Assembly (NCBI GenBank): GCA_023488885.1
Contig: JAMDDH010000016.1
Location: forward strand, 1 to 34,075
Source of the DNA: Thermoplasmatota archaeon
GTDB taxonomy: Archaea > Thermoplasmatota > Thermoplasmata > Thermoplasmatales > Thermoplasmataceae
Direction of reading: 5' to 3'
Length of the DNA: 34,075 bases
The stretch's first letter is position 1, and each line of letters begins with the position of its first letter. Shown piece by piece: positions 15,716 to 23,867 of this stretch. Both the position numbers and the translations under genes were made by a program. The notes beneath the pieces are model-generated. The model was not told the origin of the DNA, did no database searches, and was given only the letters and a program-made list of their open reading frames with translations.

Positions 15716-17614
15716 ATGTATTGGCCGGGTTGGTTCATATTTATCAGTCCTCTTATAGGATTTGTATTAAGTTATGGCATCGGAAGAAAAAGGAGAAACC
15801 TTGCAGGCATTATCGCTTCTCTTTCAATCTTGGGTTCACTGATTGCGTCGCTTGTAACGTTTCTACAGGTTCAGAGTTCAGGCGCCATATACAATCACTT
15901 CCAGTGGTTCTACAACATAAATGCGGGGATATACATAGATCACCTGTCGCTTGTCATGGCAATCATGGTGTCATTCGTATCACTGATGATACATCTCTTT
16001 GCCATGTATTACATGAAGGATGACCCGAACAGACACATATATTTCGCTGAGACTGCTCTGTTCACTGCAGGGATGCTTGGGCTTGTGGTGGCATCGAATC
16101 TCGTTCTCTTCTTCCTGTTCTGGGAACTGGTAGGGCTCTGTTCATACCTGCTGATCGGTTTCTGGTTCTTCAAACCAAATGCGGCTTCTGCGGCTAAAAA
16201 AGCTTTTATTGTCACCAGAGTCGGAGATCTCCTATTCCTGGTGGGTATGGCTTTGCTGTACGAGAGCCTGACTGGTTTCACTGGACTTGGATCAAACAGC
16301 CCTCTCAGCATACCTTTCCTGATCACCAACGCCAGTGCTATCTCAGCATATGTGGGCAAGGCGACACTGGGAATTGTTGCAGTATTATTCCTAGCTGGTG
16401 CAGCCGGTAAGTCCTCCCAGTTTCCTCTTCACGTGTGGATACCTGATGCAATGGAAGGTCCAACAACGGTTTCAGCGCTCATACATGCAGCCACCATGGT
16501 AACTGCAGGCGTCTATCTCGTTGCAAGAGTATTCAACCTGTTTTATTTCTCTGCTGACTTTGCCCTCTATTCCGTTGTTATTCTTGGCTCATTTACTGCT
16601 ATATTTGCCGGGATTGTGGGATTATTTGTTAACGACATAAAGAGGATACTCGCATATTCCACAATAAGCCAGATAGGATACATGCTGTCAGCCATAGGTC
16701 TGGGCGGCTTATTTGGGTACACTGGAGTCTCATACGGAATGTTTCATCTCGTGGTGCACGCCGTCTTCAAGGCCCTCTTATTCATGTCAGCAGGCGCTAT
16801 TCTCATAGCCCTGATGGATCTCAGGGACACCAGGCTAATGGGCGGACTCTGGAAGAAGATGCCTCTGACGATTACCCTGCTCTTCATCGGTTCTCTAGCG
16901 CTGGTTGCTTTTCCCTTAACTTCGGGATATTTCTCCAAGGATACCATAATTGATGCATCCTGGGTTTATTACGCTCATTACGGGACAGTGGAGAGCTTCC
17001 TTCCATGGCTGTTCCTTTCGCTTGGGGCACTTATGACCACGCTGTACACTTTCAGGATGTTCTTCAGGGTTGCCCTTGGGAAACCAAGATCGCATCTTGC
17101 TGAGCACTCAAAGGATCCCAGTATTTTTGCCTTGATCCCTTTATTTGTTCTTGCGTTTGGTTCCCTTACACTGGGACTCATCCAGACGCCGTTCTATAAC
17201 TATATTTATTCTGGTTCTTCACTCCCGACGGCAGTTCCATTCAACATTAGAATGGTGCCTCTGGCATTCCTCGCAATAGGAATTGTAGTTACTTACGCAA
17301 TATATGGGACAGATCTATGGAAGAAACTGGATTTCTCCAGAAACCCCCTTTACAAACTCGGAAAAAACAAATTTTATCTGGACTATCTGTTCACAAACAT
17401 ACTTGCGGAAAGGGCAATAGTTCCATTAGCTGCAGGATTCACCCTATTTGAGAACAGATACAACAGATCGGTTGAGAAAACAGGTTCGGAAGCACTGAAG
17501 CTTGGGGATATATTCAGAAAGATTCAGAACGGAGTGATAGAGAACTATTTCATTATTCTCATCATGGGTATTTCCCTGATATTCATTATAATAGAACTGG
17601 TGGGGGTGTTCTGA
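15716..17614 (+). CDS. nuoL: Complex I subunit L, antiporter-like (ND5 type)
   Basis: Largest proton-pumping membrane subunit, 632 residues with about 15-16 hydrophobic helices. Key features are kept: the Glu of FLFWELVGLCSYLL, the Lys of AAGKSSQFPLHVWIPDAMEG and the His of SALIHAATMVTAGVYL. The C-terminal part has the long amphipathic stretch and a final helix that in known complexes clamp the arm. I choose the ATG at 15716 because a GGTGG ribosome-binding site lies at 15706-15710; the GTG at 15707 used by the longest frame lies inside it. Confidence 0.95.
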   Translation: MYWPGWFIFISPLIGFVLSYGIGRKRRNLAGIIASLSILGSLIASLVTFLQVQSSGAIYNHFQWFYNINAGIYIDHLSLVMAIMVSFVSLMIHLFAMYYMKDDPNRHIYFAETALFTAGMLGLVVASNLVLFFLFWELVGLCSYLLIGFWFFKPNAASAAKKAFIVTRVGDLLFLVGMALLYESLTGFTGLGSNSPLSIPFLITNASAISAYVGKATLGIVAVLFLAGAAGKSSQFPLHVWIPDAMEGPTTVSALIHAATMVTAGVYLVARVFNLFYFSADFALYSVVILGSFTAIFAGIVGLFVNDIKRILAYSTISQIGYMLSAIGLGGLFGYTGVSYGMFHLVVHAVFKALLFMSAGAILIALMDLRDTRLMGGLWKKMPLTITLLFIGSLALVAFPLTSGYFSKDTIIDASWVYYAHYGTVESFLPWLFLSLGALMTTLYTFRMFFRVALGKPRSHLAEHSKDPSIFALIPLFVLAFGSLTLGLIQTPFYNYIYSGSSLPTAVPFNIRMVPLAFLAIGIVVTYAIYGTDLWKKLDFSRNPLYKLGKNKFYLDYLFTNILAERAIVPLAAGFTLFENRYNRSVEKTGSEALKLGDIFRKIQNGVIENYFIILIMGISLIFIIIELVGVF

Positions 17615-17615
17615 G

Positions 17616-19091
17616 TTGTTGATACTTCTTATATTCCTTCTAACAGTAATATTCTCAGCGTCATCGTTCGCAATAAATGGGAAGAGGAGAACTTTCGCAA
17701 TTGCATCATCTGCCATTGTCCTCATTCTTACCATCGCATACAGTCTACTCAGGTTCAGCGGTACATACGTCAGCGGGTTCCAGTCATCAGCTTCCTACAA
17801 CCTTGTTCCGTCAATCGGCATAATGTTCTCACTCGGTGTCAGCGGTTTTTCCGATGTCCTTCTGTTGCTGTCGGCCATAGTGATACTGATCTCACTGCTG
17901 ATAACGGAGAAAAATAAATTCGGTAACTCCCTGTACAGCTATATCTTAATCGCTGAGACAGGACTATACGGAATACTTATCTCACGCGACTTTCTATTCT
18001 TCTATATTTTCTGGGAAGTTGTACTTATACCAGTATACTTCATCATCGCGCAGTACGGCGGAAAAAATAAGGACAGTATATCGCTAAAATTCTTCGTATA
18101 TACGCACATCGGTTCCGTGTTTCTTCTTCTGTCCATTTTCACGATCTACACTTTCCATTATGAGGCTACAAAGGTCTTCACCTTTGAGATAAGCCAGTTG
18201 ATGGTGAATAAGTACATCTCGCAAATACCGATTTTCTGGAGATATCTTGCGTTCTTTGGCTTCCTCCTGGCTTTTCTCGTGAAAATGCCATCCTTCCCAG
18301 TCCATTCGTGGCTACCGGATACCTACGACGCCTCTCCGTACCCCGGGACCATCATCCTTGCCGGAGGCCTTTCACTTATGGGAGGATATGGCCTGTTCGG
18401 GATTTTAATGCCGATATACTCTTTGCTTGGATCTGGAATCCTGACGATTCTGATCTACCTTGGAATAATCAGTCTGTTGTATTTCTCGCTGGCTGCGATG
18501 ATGCAGCAAAACCTCAAGCGTATGATGGCATACGCAAGTGCTGGAGCAATGGGCTTTGTGACCCTTTCATTCGGTGCAGGTCTTATTGAGACGGGTTATC
18601 AGGCAACACTTGAACTGGCTGGAGGAATGTTCCAGATAGTTGCACATGGACTTATCATGGCCCTTGTATTTGCATCCATATACCTGATCCGCCAGAATAC
18701 CGGTCATGAAGCCATACACTCTCTTGGAGGAATCTTCAGGGAAGCCCCTATGCTGAGTTCATTCCTGCTGGCAGGACTTCTTGCCTCTCTCGGATTACCC
18801 GGACTTGCAGGGTTCATCGGTGAATTTTCCATTCTTGTCGGTGTGTTTGGTGCAATAGGCTGGCTGATCATTGCAGTGGTATTCTCGATGATAATAACAG
18901 CATCCTATCACATATGGGCTGCTCAGAGATCGCTCTACGGGCCGTATAACGAGAATCTTGGTCAGATACATGATGTAACCGGTGAGCAATTTGCAGTGCT
19001 TATGGGAACTTTGATCGTGATCTTTATACTGGGGATAGCTCCGAATCTAATTTACGGAATGCTCGTCTCTTATGTTGGGGGTATAATTTAA
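17616..19091 (+). CDS. nuoM: Complex I subunit M, antiporter-like (ND4 type)
   Basis: Antiporter-like proton-pumping subunit of 491 residues with about 14 helices. The catalytic Glu134 of IFWEVVLIPVYF and Lys223 of LVKMPSFPVHSWLPD are present. In the following helix the family normally has a Lys (Lys265 in E. coli numbering, 'LAG.LLK..YG'), but here the aligned block reads LAGGLSLMGGYG, placing Leu254 at that position. The start is a TTG at 17616, one base after the nuoL stop, with a G-rich GGTGGGGGTG upstream; the next TTG codon at 17619 is possible. The stop overlaps the nuoN ATG (TAATG). Confidence 0.94.
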   Translation: MLILLIFLLTVIFSASSFAINGKRRTFAIASSAIVLILTIAYSLLRFSGTYVSGFQSSASYNLVPSIGIMFSLGVSGFSDVLLLLSAIVILISLLITEKNKFGNSLYSYILIAETGLYGILISRDFLFFYIFWEVVLIPVYFIIAQYGGKNKDSISLKFFVYTHIGSVFLLLSIFTIYTFHYEATKVFTFEISQLMVNKYISQIPIFWRYLAFFGFLLAFLVKMPSFPVHSWLPDTYDASPYPGTIILAGGLSLMGGYGLFGILMPIYSLLGSGILTILIYLGIISLLYFSLAAMMQQNLKRMMAYASAGAMGFVTLSFGAGLIETGYQATLELAGGMFQIVAHGLIMALVFASIYLIRQNTGHEAIHSLGGIFREAPMLSSFLLAGLLASLGLPGLAGFIGEFSILVGVFGAIGWLIIAVVFSMIITASYHIWAAQRSLYGPYNENLGQIHDVTGEQFAVLMGTLIVIFILGIAPNLIYGMLVSYVGGII

Positions 19092-20542
19092 TGAGTTCAG
19101 AGATATTGGTAACTTCCACGGGATTACACGCTCTTTCTTATTTCATCCCGGTTATTTTTCTAAGTTTAGTTGGCTTCATAATACTGGCAATGGGCACAAG
19201 GAACACGGGTAAGAGTATCATGTCCTGGATAACGTTCTTCACCCTTGCTGTCGGAGGAGTATTGACTTACCTGTTAACACCCATAGGGACTTCCATATTC
19301 GGAGGAACCCTGGTATTCAACAGTTTCGGCCTCTACTTTGCGCTTATAATGATCATATCTTCTATGTTTATCTGTTACCCAGCACTGAAAGGTCTCACTG
19401 CGAAAAGTGAGATATTCTATGCAACACTCCTGTTCGTCACGGTCGGCATGATCCTTGCTGCATTCAGCTATAATCTCATAACCCTGTTCATTTCATTTGA
19501 AGCGGTCAGTATAGGCACTTACGTACTGGCAAGCTTCGGCAAGAGCAGGCGTAACCTCGAAGGCACGGTGAAGTATTTTTTCACGGGAACTATAGCAACT
19601 GCATTTATACTCCTCGGTTCCTCGTTCTTTTACCTTGGCACCGGCACCTTCAACCTCTCAATACTGGCGACTTCCATAGCCACGCCGGAGATTTCACTGG
19701 CCCTGATCTTCCTGATCGTGGGCTTCGGTTTCAAACTTGCCATATTCCCGATGCATCAGTGGGCAATCGATACCTATGACGGTGCAGAAAACTCTGTATC
19801 GGCTTTCCTTTCCGCTGGAAGCAAAGTTCTGGCATACGTCGTAATACTCAAGGTATTCCTTCTGGGCTTTTCATCTGATTTCAAGGACGTTTACTATCTC
19901 TTCGTGATCCTGTCCATTCTAACAATGACATACGGAAATATTTCGGCGCTGTCGCAGAACAACCTGAAACGATTATTGGCCTATTCCAGTGTTGCCCAGG
20001 CAGGTTACCTTATACTCGTCCTGGCCGTTGTATCTTCCACCGGAAATATCACATCCGGAGTTGCAAGTCTGGCGATAGCATCAGGTATGTTTTATTCTCT
20101 GGTTTACATATTCATGAAAGGAGGTTCATTCATAGCGCTAAACTCGGTTAATCATGAATCTGTAGAACTGGCTGATGTTTCCGGGCTGGCTAAGAAATCG
20201 CCTGCACTGGCAGTGAGTTTTGCAATTCTTCTGCTCGCGCTTGCGGGGATACCGCTGACTGGAGGGTTCTTTGCGAAATATCTTCTGTTTCTTTCACTGA
20301 TTGAGGGGGGACTGTGGTGGCTTGCAGTTATAGCTATTCTGAACAGCGCAATATCGGTATTCTACTATTTCAGGGTGATAATGTACATGTTCGGTAGAAA
20401 CCCGGTGGGTGATCAGGAATTTGATCTTACAAGATCTGTAAAGGTGCCGGTATATGCTTCCGCCACCATAACTGTCGTCCTGTCGCTGATGATACTGTGG
20501 TTCCCGGCAGTGATAAACATTGCATCAGGCTTGTTCGGGTGA
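19091..20542 (+). CDS. nuoN: Complex I subunit N, antiporter-like (ND2 type)
   Basis: Third antiporter-like subunit, 483 residues, nearest to the quinone end. The conserved charges are in place: the Glu of LFISFEAVSIGTY, the Lys of GFGFKLAIFPMHQWAIDTYDG, the Lys of LSAGSKVLAYVVI and the NNLKRLLAYSSVAQAGYL loop. It completes the set of 11 core subunits, in the order A-B-C-D-H-I-J-J'-K-L-M-N. Its stop lies within the ribosome-binding site (GGTGAT) of the next small gene, so the operon probably continues. Confidence 0.95.
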   Translation: MSSEILVTSTGLHALSYFIPVIFLSLVGFIILAMGTRNTGKSIMSWITFFTLAVGGVLTYLLTPIGTSIFGGTLVFNSFGLYFALIMIISSMFICYPALKGLTAKSEIFYATLLFVTVGMILAAFSYNLITLFISFEAVSIGTYVLASFGKSRRNLEGTVKYFFTGTIATAFILLGSSFFYLGTGTFNLSILATSIATPEISLALIFLIVGFGFKLAIFPMHQWAIDTYDGAENSVSAFLSAGSKVLAYVVILKVFLLGFSSDFKDVYYLFVILSILTMTYGNISALSQNNLKRLLAYSSVAQAGYLILVLAVVSSTGNITSGVASLAIASGMFYSLVYIFMKGGSFIALNSVNHESVELADVSGLAKKSPALAVSFAILLLALAGIPLTGGFFAKYLLFLSLIEGGLWWLAVIAILNSAISVFYYFRVIMYMFGRNPVGDQEFDLTRSVKVPVYASATITVVLSLMILWFPAVINIASGLFG

Positions 20543-20548
20543 TAAAAT

Positions 20549-20914
20549 ATGCCTATAATCTCAGATATGGAAATAATAAAGAGTGCACTGATTTACGGTG
20601 ACATCAAGGACGCAATTTCGGTAATAAGGAGGAGAAAACGCTCGGTCCAGCTTTCCCTCAAGTATCAGAAGTCGGCGAAACTTGAGGATCTCAAATCTTT
20701 CCTCACTTCACTGGAAGATCTGCTGAAGGGAGAAATTTCGCTTTCGGACTTCAGGACGAATGTATCCTCACTGGCCAGTCTCGGTTCTACGCTTGATCTG
20801 ACAGGTGAAACGGACGAGTATTTTGAATCTCTTTACTATCTTCTGGAACTGGCAATTGATCGTTACGACATCCGGTATCCCGTTTACGACGGCAAGAGGT
20901 GTGATGATAAATGA
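20549..20914 (+). CDS. Unrecognised small helical protein at the end of the complex I operon
   Basis: A 121-residue protein I do not recognise. It is predicted largely helical, with a basic patch (VIRRRKRSVQLSLKYQKSAK, about 25-44) and an acidic C-terminal half (GETDEYFESLYYLLELAIDRYD). It has no membrane helix or signal peptide, so it would sit in the cytoplasm. GGTGAT overlapping the nuoN stop lies five bases before the ATG, making co-translation with nuoN likely. Its position suggests an accessory or assembly factor for the complex; this is inference. It could also be an unrelated passenger. Confidence 0.75.
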   Translation: MPIISDMEIIKSALIYGDIKDAISVIRRRKRSVQLSLKYQKSAKLEDLKSFLTSLEDLLKGEISLSDFRTNVSSLASLGSTLDLTGETDEYFESLYYLLELAIDRYDIRYPVYDGKRCDDK

Positions 20915-21165
20915 CAGAAAGCTTCAACAACTGCTTTTTACACCTGAAAAATGACGAAGAATCGGCGGCTGAATGCATACACTGTCTCAGGAAGCATGGT
21001 GAACAGGTTCTTTTTGACAGAGATGAACACAGGCTAAAGCTTGGCAGAGAAAAATACGATGCCAGATATGCCGGCGAAATGAAAGCGATCTCTGAAACAC
21101 TGGGAATAAAATCACTGGAAGACTATGAGAGAATGGACCGGAAATACAATCTGACCATGTATTAG
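20911..21165 (+). CDS. Unrecognised small protein with a CxxC-like cysteine pair
   Basis: An 84-residue charged protein that overlaps the previous gene as ATGA, with GAGGTG upstream. Three cysteines occur near the N-terminus: Cys8 in NNCFLHL and the CIHC pair at about 22-25, followed by His in LRKHGEQV. This could bind a metal or form a redox site, but one CxxC and His do not prove that. The rest is helical (GREKYDARYAGEMKAISETL, SLEDYERMDRKYN). No family is recognised. Being last in the complex I transcript, it may serve that complex. Confidence 0.7.
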   Translation: MTESFNNCFLHLKNDEESAAECIHCLRKHGEQVLFDRDEHRLKLGREKYDARYAGEMKAISETLGIKSLEDYERMDRKYNLTMY

Positions 21166-21185
21166 ATCGTTCTCTACAAGATCAA

Positions 21186-21225
21186 ATTTTAATTACTTGA
21201 GGGATATTCTACTAATTGTCAATTA
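21186..21225 (+). promoter_or_regulatory. TATA box and 13-bp palindrome over the start of the enoyl-CoA hydratase gene
   Basis: ATTTTAATTA at about 21186-21195 is 21-30 bases before the TTG start, compatible with a leaderless message. The start codon lies inside a perfect palindrome, TAATTG at 21213-21218 and CAATTA at 21220-21225 with a single T between. The placement repeats that seen at the acyl-CoA dehydrogenase start, although the sequences differ apart from a shared CAATTA core. Confidence 0.4.
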
Positions 21226-21953
21226 CACGAACACCACTGGTATCATTTTCAGAAGACTCTGGAGTAAATGTCATTTTTATATCAAACGGGGTCAACAATT
21301 CTCTTAACAACGACGGCTTAAGGGATTTGCTGATTGCCATTACTGATGCACAGACCTCAGCCGACAACCCAATCCTTATCACCGGCACAGGGGAGAGGGC
21401 ATTCAGTATGGGCTATTCTGCGGACTGCAAGAAAATATCGGACAAAATGCACATAAGAGAGGCGTATTCCCTCGGCACGACCATTGCAAGGGCGATGACA
21501 AGTAGCAGACAACCAATCATAAGCGCAATCAATGGGTATGCTCTTGGTCTTGGCCTCGAGATCGCACTATGCTCTGACATAATTATATGTTCCGACACTG
21601 CCAGGTTTGGAATGCCGGAAGTGGTATTCGGAATACCGTCCCTGACCGGAATAATTCCTGAGATACCCGACAGGTTTCCCGGGAAAGTTTTCTCCCGCGT
21701 AAAATCCGGAAAAATATTCGATGCTGTTCAGGCCAAGGAAAGCGGTCTTGTATCCACGATATTGGATCACAAAAATTTCGTCAAGCAGTCAGTAGAATAT
21801 TCCAGCAAAGTTGAACCAAGACTTCTCAGGTTGATAAAAACCAGTCACAGTGGATCTCAGCACAGAAACATAGTTGATGATCTATTCTTCAAGATTTACG
21901 ATCCAGACTGTATCACCATGACTCAGTTAGAGAGATTCAGGAACAGGCTCTGA
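21216..21953 (+). CDS. Enoyl-CoA hydratase/isomerase family protein
   Basis: Crotonase-fold protein of 245 residues that binds acyl-CoA thioesters. The first oxyanion segment GERAFSMGYSAD (about 54-65) and the second block INGYALGLGLEIALCSDIII (about 106-125) are clear; the Glu of LEIA matches the first catalytic Glu of hydratases. The second block reads MPEVVFGIPSLTGIIP, keeping the PE of the other catalytic Glu, but the usual PGxGG turn is replaced. Hydration of enoyl-CoA is plausible, yet isomerase or another crotonase reaction is possible. The start is a TTG with no ribosome-binding site. The 3' end overlaps tatC on the other strand by 27 bases. Confidence 0.85.
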   Translation: MSITRTPLVSFSEDSGVNVIFISNGVNNSLNNDGLRDLLIAITDAQTSADNPILITGTGERAFSMGYSADCKKISDKMHIREAYSLGTTIARAMTSSRQPIISAINGYALGLGLEIALCSDIIICSDTARFGMPEVVFGIPSLTGIIPEIPDRFPGKVFSRVKSGKIFDAVQAKESGLVSTILDHKNFVKQSVEYSSKVEPRLLRLIKTSHSGSQHRNIVDDLFFKIYDPDCITMTQLERFRNRL

Positions 21954-22754
21954 TTCTTTAATTTTCGCGTTTCTCTCGTATCTTCTCGCAAAGTATATAC
22001 CGGAAAAGTATAGCAGCATCATCGGGAGTGCCATGAGCATCATTGTGAAACCGAGCACTCCGGGAGAAAATATCATTCCATAAATCAACGCCCCGATGAC
22101 GGCATATCTCCAGTTCCTGGACCACAGGTCAGAACTGACCATGCCGGATCGTGTCAAACCGTACATAAAAACCGGTACTTCGAACGAAATTCCGAAGGTT
22201 ATGACATAAATGAGAAGAAACGACACAAAACTCATTATGCCCATCGTGGACTCAGCCCCAAGACCTACATTAAAGTCCTGGAAAATCTTGAAAATAACAG
22301 GCGCGACTATCCATATTCCCATTATGGATCCGGCTGCAAACAGTAGTGCGGAAGGTATGGTTATTGTCCGTATGAGCTGCTGTTCACTCTTCTTGAGTGC
22401 AGGGCCTATGAATTTTCCAATCTGGTAGACTATGTGCGGCATGGAGAAAAGAAGAGACAGGAACATTGCAATGTAAACGTCGGCGCTCACTCCAGCTGTT
22501 GGAGTTAAAGTTATAATTTTGGTCCCCGGGGGGAGAACATGGGCTTCAAGAAGGGCCAGAAATTGTGCAGGTATGTTATGATAAACATCAAACGTTACAA
22601 ACGGGATGCTGTGCCCGAGAACGATAATCTGGGTATATGAAAAGGAAAGAAAAAAGACGAAGAACGCTCCGAATACAATCAGTATGCGCACTAACCGATA
22701 TCTAAGTTCATCCAGATTTCTGAAGATTAACGGTAGGAAGTCCTCATCTTTCAT
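21927..22754 (-). CDS. tatC: Twin-arginine translocase subunit TatC
   Basis: Receptor subunit of the Tat system, which exports folded proteins bearing twin-arginine signals. It is 275 residues with six hydrophobic helices. The N-terminal cytoplasmic stretch FRNLDELRYRLVRILIVFG matches the family's 'hL.ELr.Rl' motif, and the helix-2/3 region with SMPHIVYQIGKFIGPALKKSEQ is typical. The Glu of the helix-3 loop region is kept in FGISFEVPVFMYGL. The ATG overlaps the tatA stop as ATGA, so the two are coupled. No second TatA/TatB gene is nearby. Confidence 0.94.
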   Translation of the reverse strand: MKDEDFLPLIFRNLDELRYRLVRILIVFGAFFVFFLSFSYTQIIVLGHSIPFVTFDVYHNIPAQFLALLEAHVLPPGTKIITLTPTAGVSADVYIAMFLSLLFSMPHIVYQIGKFIGPALKKSEQQLIRTITIPSALLFAAGSIMGIWIVAPVIFKIFQDFNVGLGAESTMGIMSFVSFLLIYVITFGISFEVPVFMYGLTRSGMVSSDLWSRNWRYAVIGALIYGMIFSPGVLGFTMMLMALPMMLLYFSGIYFARRYERNAKIKESEPVPESL

Positions 22755-23053
22755 TGACCACTATTCTTGAATTTGTCCGATATTTCCTTGACAAGCTGTT
22801 CCTGTGTCTTGTTAGTGGTGTCTATTCCGAGGTTCTTTGCAGCTTCAATATAGTTAACCTCATTTTCTTTTGGAGTTTCAGGTTTTCCGTACATAGCTTT
22901 CTTAAGTTCGCTTTCAAGCTCAACCTGACCTCTCTTAAATTCTCCGGTGGCCCTACCAAGATTTCTGGCAAAATCTGGAATCTTTTTGGTACTGCCGAAA
23001 AGGACCAGTACTGCGACGATTATAATTAGCCACTGTATGGCAGAATCCCACAT
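22751..23053 (-). CDS. tatA: Sec-independent translocase subunit TatA
   Basis: Pore-forming partner of TatC, 100 residues. A short N-terminal membrane helix (about 6-19) is followed by the FGSTKKIPDFARNLGRATGE hinge and amphipathic helix that define the family, then a charged, flexible tail. The hinge has FGS where bacteria usually have FGP or FG. The tail contains a KNLGIDTTNKTQEQLVKEI helical segment. A TATA-like AAGTTAAATAAC about 30 bases upstream could drive tatA-tatC. Confidence 0.9.
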   Translation of the reverse strand: MWDSAIQWLIIIVAVLVLFGSTKKIPDFARNLGRATGEFKRGQVELESELKKAMYGKPETPKENEVNYIEAAKNLGIDTTNKTQEQLVKEISDKFKNSGQ

Positions 23054-23522
23054 TGAATGTATATCTGTGTTCGTTATTTAACTTTTTAGACTAACTCTTT
23101 GGAGTAATAAACCATCAGGGGAATTTACGATTTATTCCTAAATTCACGGCTTTTATAATGATTTTTCGTACTCCTTCAACACATCTCACTTATAATCCAA
23201 TAACCGGCGCAAGCTCATTCAACTTGAAACAGATGATATTTCATTAAGGAAGAGTACTGTAATCTTGGCTGAAGAGTGTTATCATTGGAATATAATAGCA
23301 TGTATGTCTGTGCTTGACAGGAATTGAGGAGACGCAGAATATTCCCGGAGTTAAATATCCGTAGAAATAATTTATTTTGGGAATTTGTTCTGAACGACTA
23401 TGGGAAATTCCGGACATTAAAGTTCCGTGTAAGAATACCCCCCCATAACAGTGAAAAATGGCCACCTATCCCTCAAAAAAAGGAAATTCTGCAGGTGCTG
23501 CATGGAGTCAAAAGGTTATCTT
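23054..23522. other. 469-base gap without a secure gene
   Basis: The first 40 bases after 23053 hold the tatA promoter (minus-strand TATA near 23083). The middle is AT-rich and featureless to me. Between 23324 and 23575 a plus-strand frame contains a segment that could be an integrase remnant (listed separately). A short minus-strand frame at 23244-23465 has no convincing composition. No stable hairpins or repeats stood out. Confidence 0.5.
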
Positions 23523-23575
23523 TCAAGAAATATCTAAATCGGCAGAGTACCCTATTTCCCGGTAGGAATCCGTAA
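23324..23575 (+). pseudogene. Possible remnant of a tyrosine recombinase (integrase)
   Basis: An 83-codon frame starting at TTG has a segment FWEFVLNDYGKFRTLKFRVR followed by PPIPQKKEILQVLHGVKRL (about residues 19-64). This resembles the end of the core-binding domain and the linker into the catalytic domain of archaeal XerA-like integrases, where 'P.P..eEi...l..vk' is common. It then ends without the Arg/His/Tyr catalytic blocks, and its 3' end overlaps the minus-strand gene at 23523. If real, it is a decayed fragment; chance similarity is quite possible. Confidence 0.25.
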
Positions 23576-23846
23576 TTTTCTGCAGTTCTGTTTTCATCGC
23601 AGGTTCCAAGAAGCTGAATGACAATGAGATAATTTTTTTTGTGGTATTCAGAACAACAAATCCTACAGTTTTATCGGTGGGCATTATCTCATCTGTTCTG
23701 GCATAGGTTCCTATGAATTCATTCAAGCCGTCTTCTATGTAATCGGTTGAAAGCAGGTCTCTCATGTCGGTGAGAGATGCTGCGAGGTTCGATATTTCTA
23801 CACAAATTACCGATGGGTGAATGGACCCAACGGTTATGTTATACAT
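23523..23846 (-). CDS. Unrecognised small protein downstream of peroxiredoxin
   Basis: A 107-residue protein from the ATG at 23846; TTG at 23861 would add five residues. I do not recognise it. It reads like a small alpha/beta protein: IHPSVICVEISNLAASLTD, then a helical DYIEDGLNEFIGTY segment, a strand-rich VGFVVLNTTKKIISLSFSF, and a final helix. No membrane helix or metal motif. It starts 21 bases after the peroxiredoxin stop on the same strand, so probably shares that transcript, and codon use looks like its neighbours. A role connected to oxidative stress is a guess from position. Confidence 0.55.
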   Translation of the reverse strand: MYNITVGSIHPSVICVEISNLAASLTDMRDLLSTDYIEDGLNEFIGTYARTDEIMPTDKTVGFVVLNTTKKIISLSFSFLEPAMKTELQKITDSYREIGYSADLDIS

Positions 23847-23867
23847 TACGCACAGTGTCAATTGAGA

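Noticed and set aside
23244-23465. Minus-strand frame of 73 codons
   Set aside because: No family resemblance, unlikely composition and no ribosome-binding site; it overlaps the plus-strand integrase-like frame.
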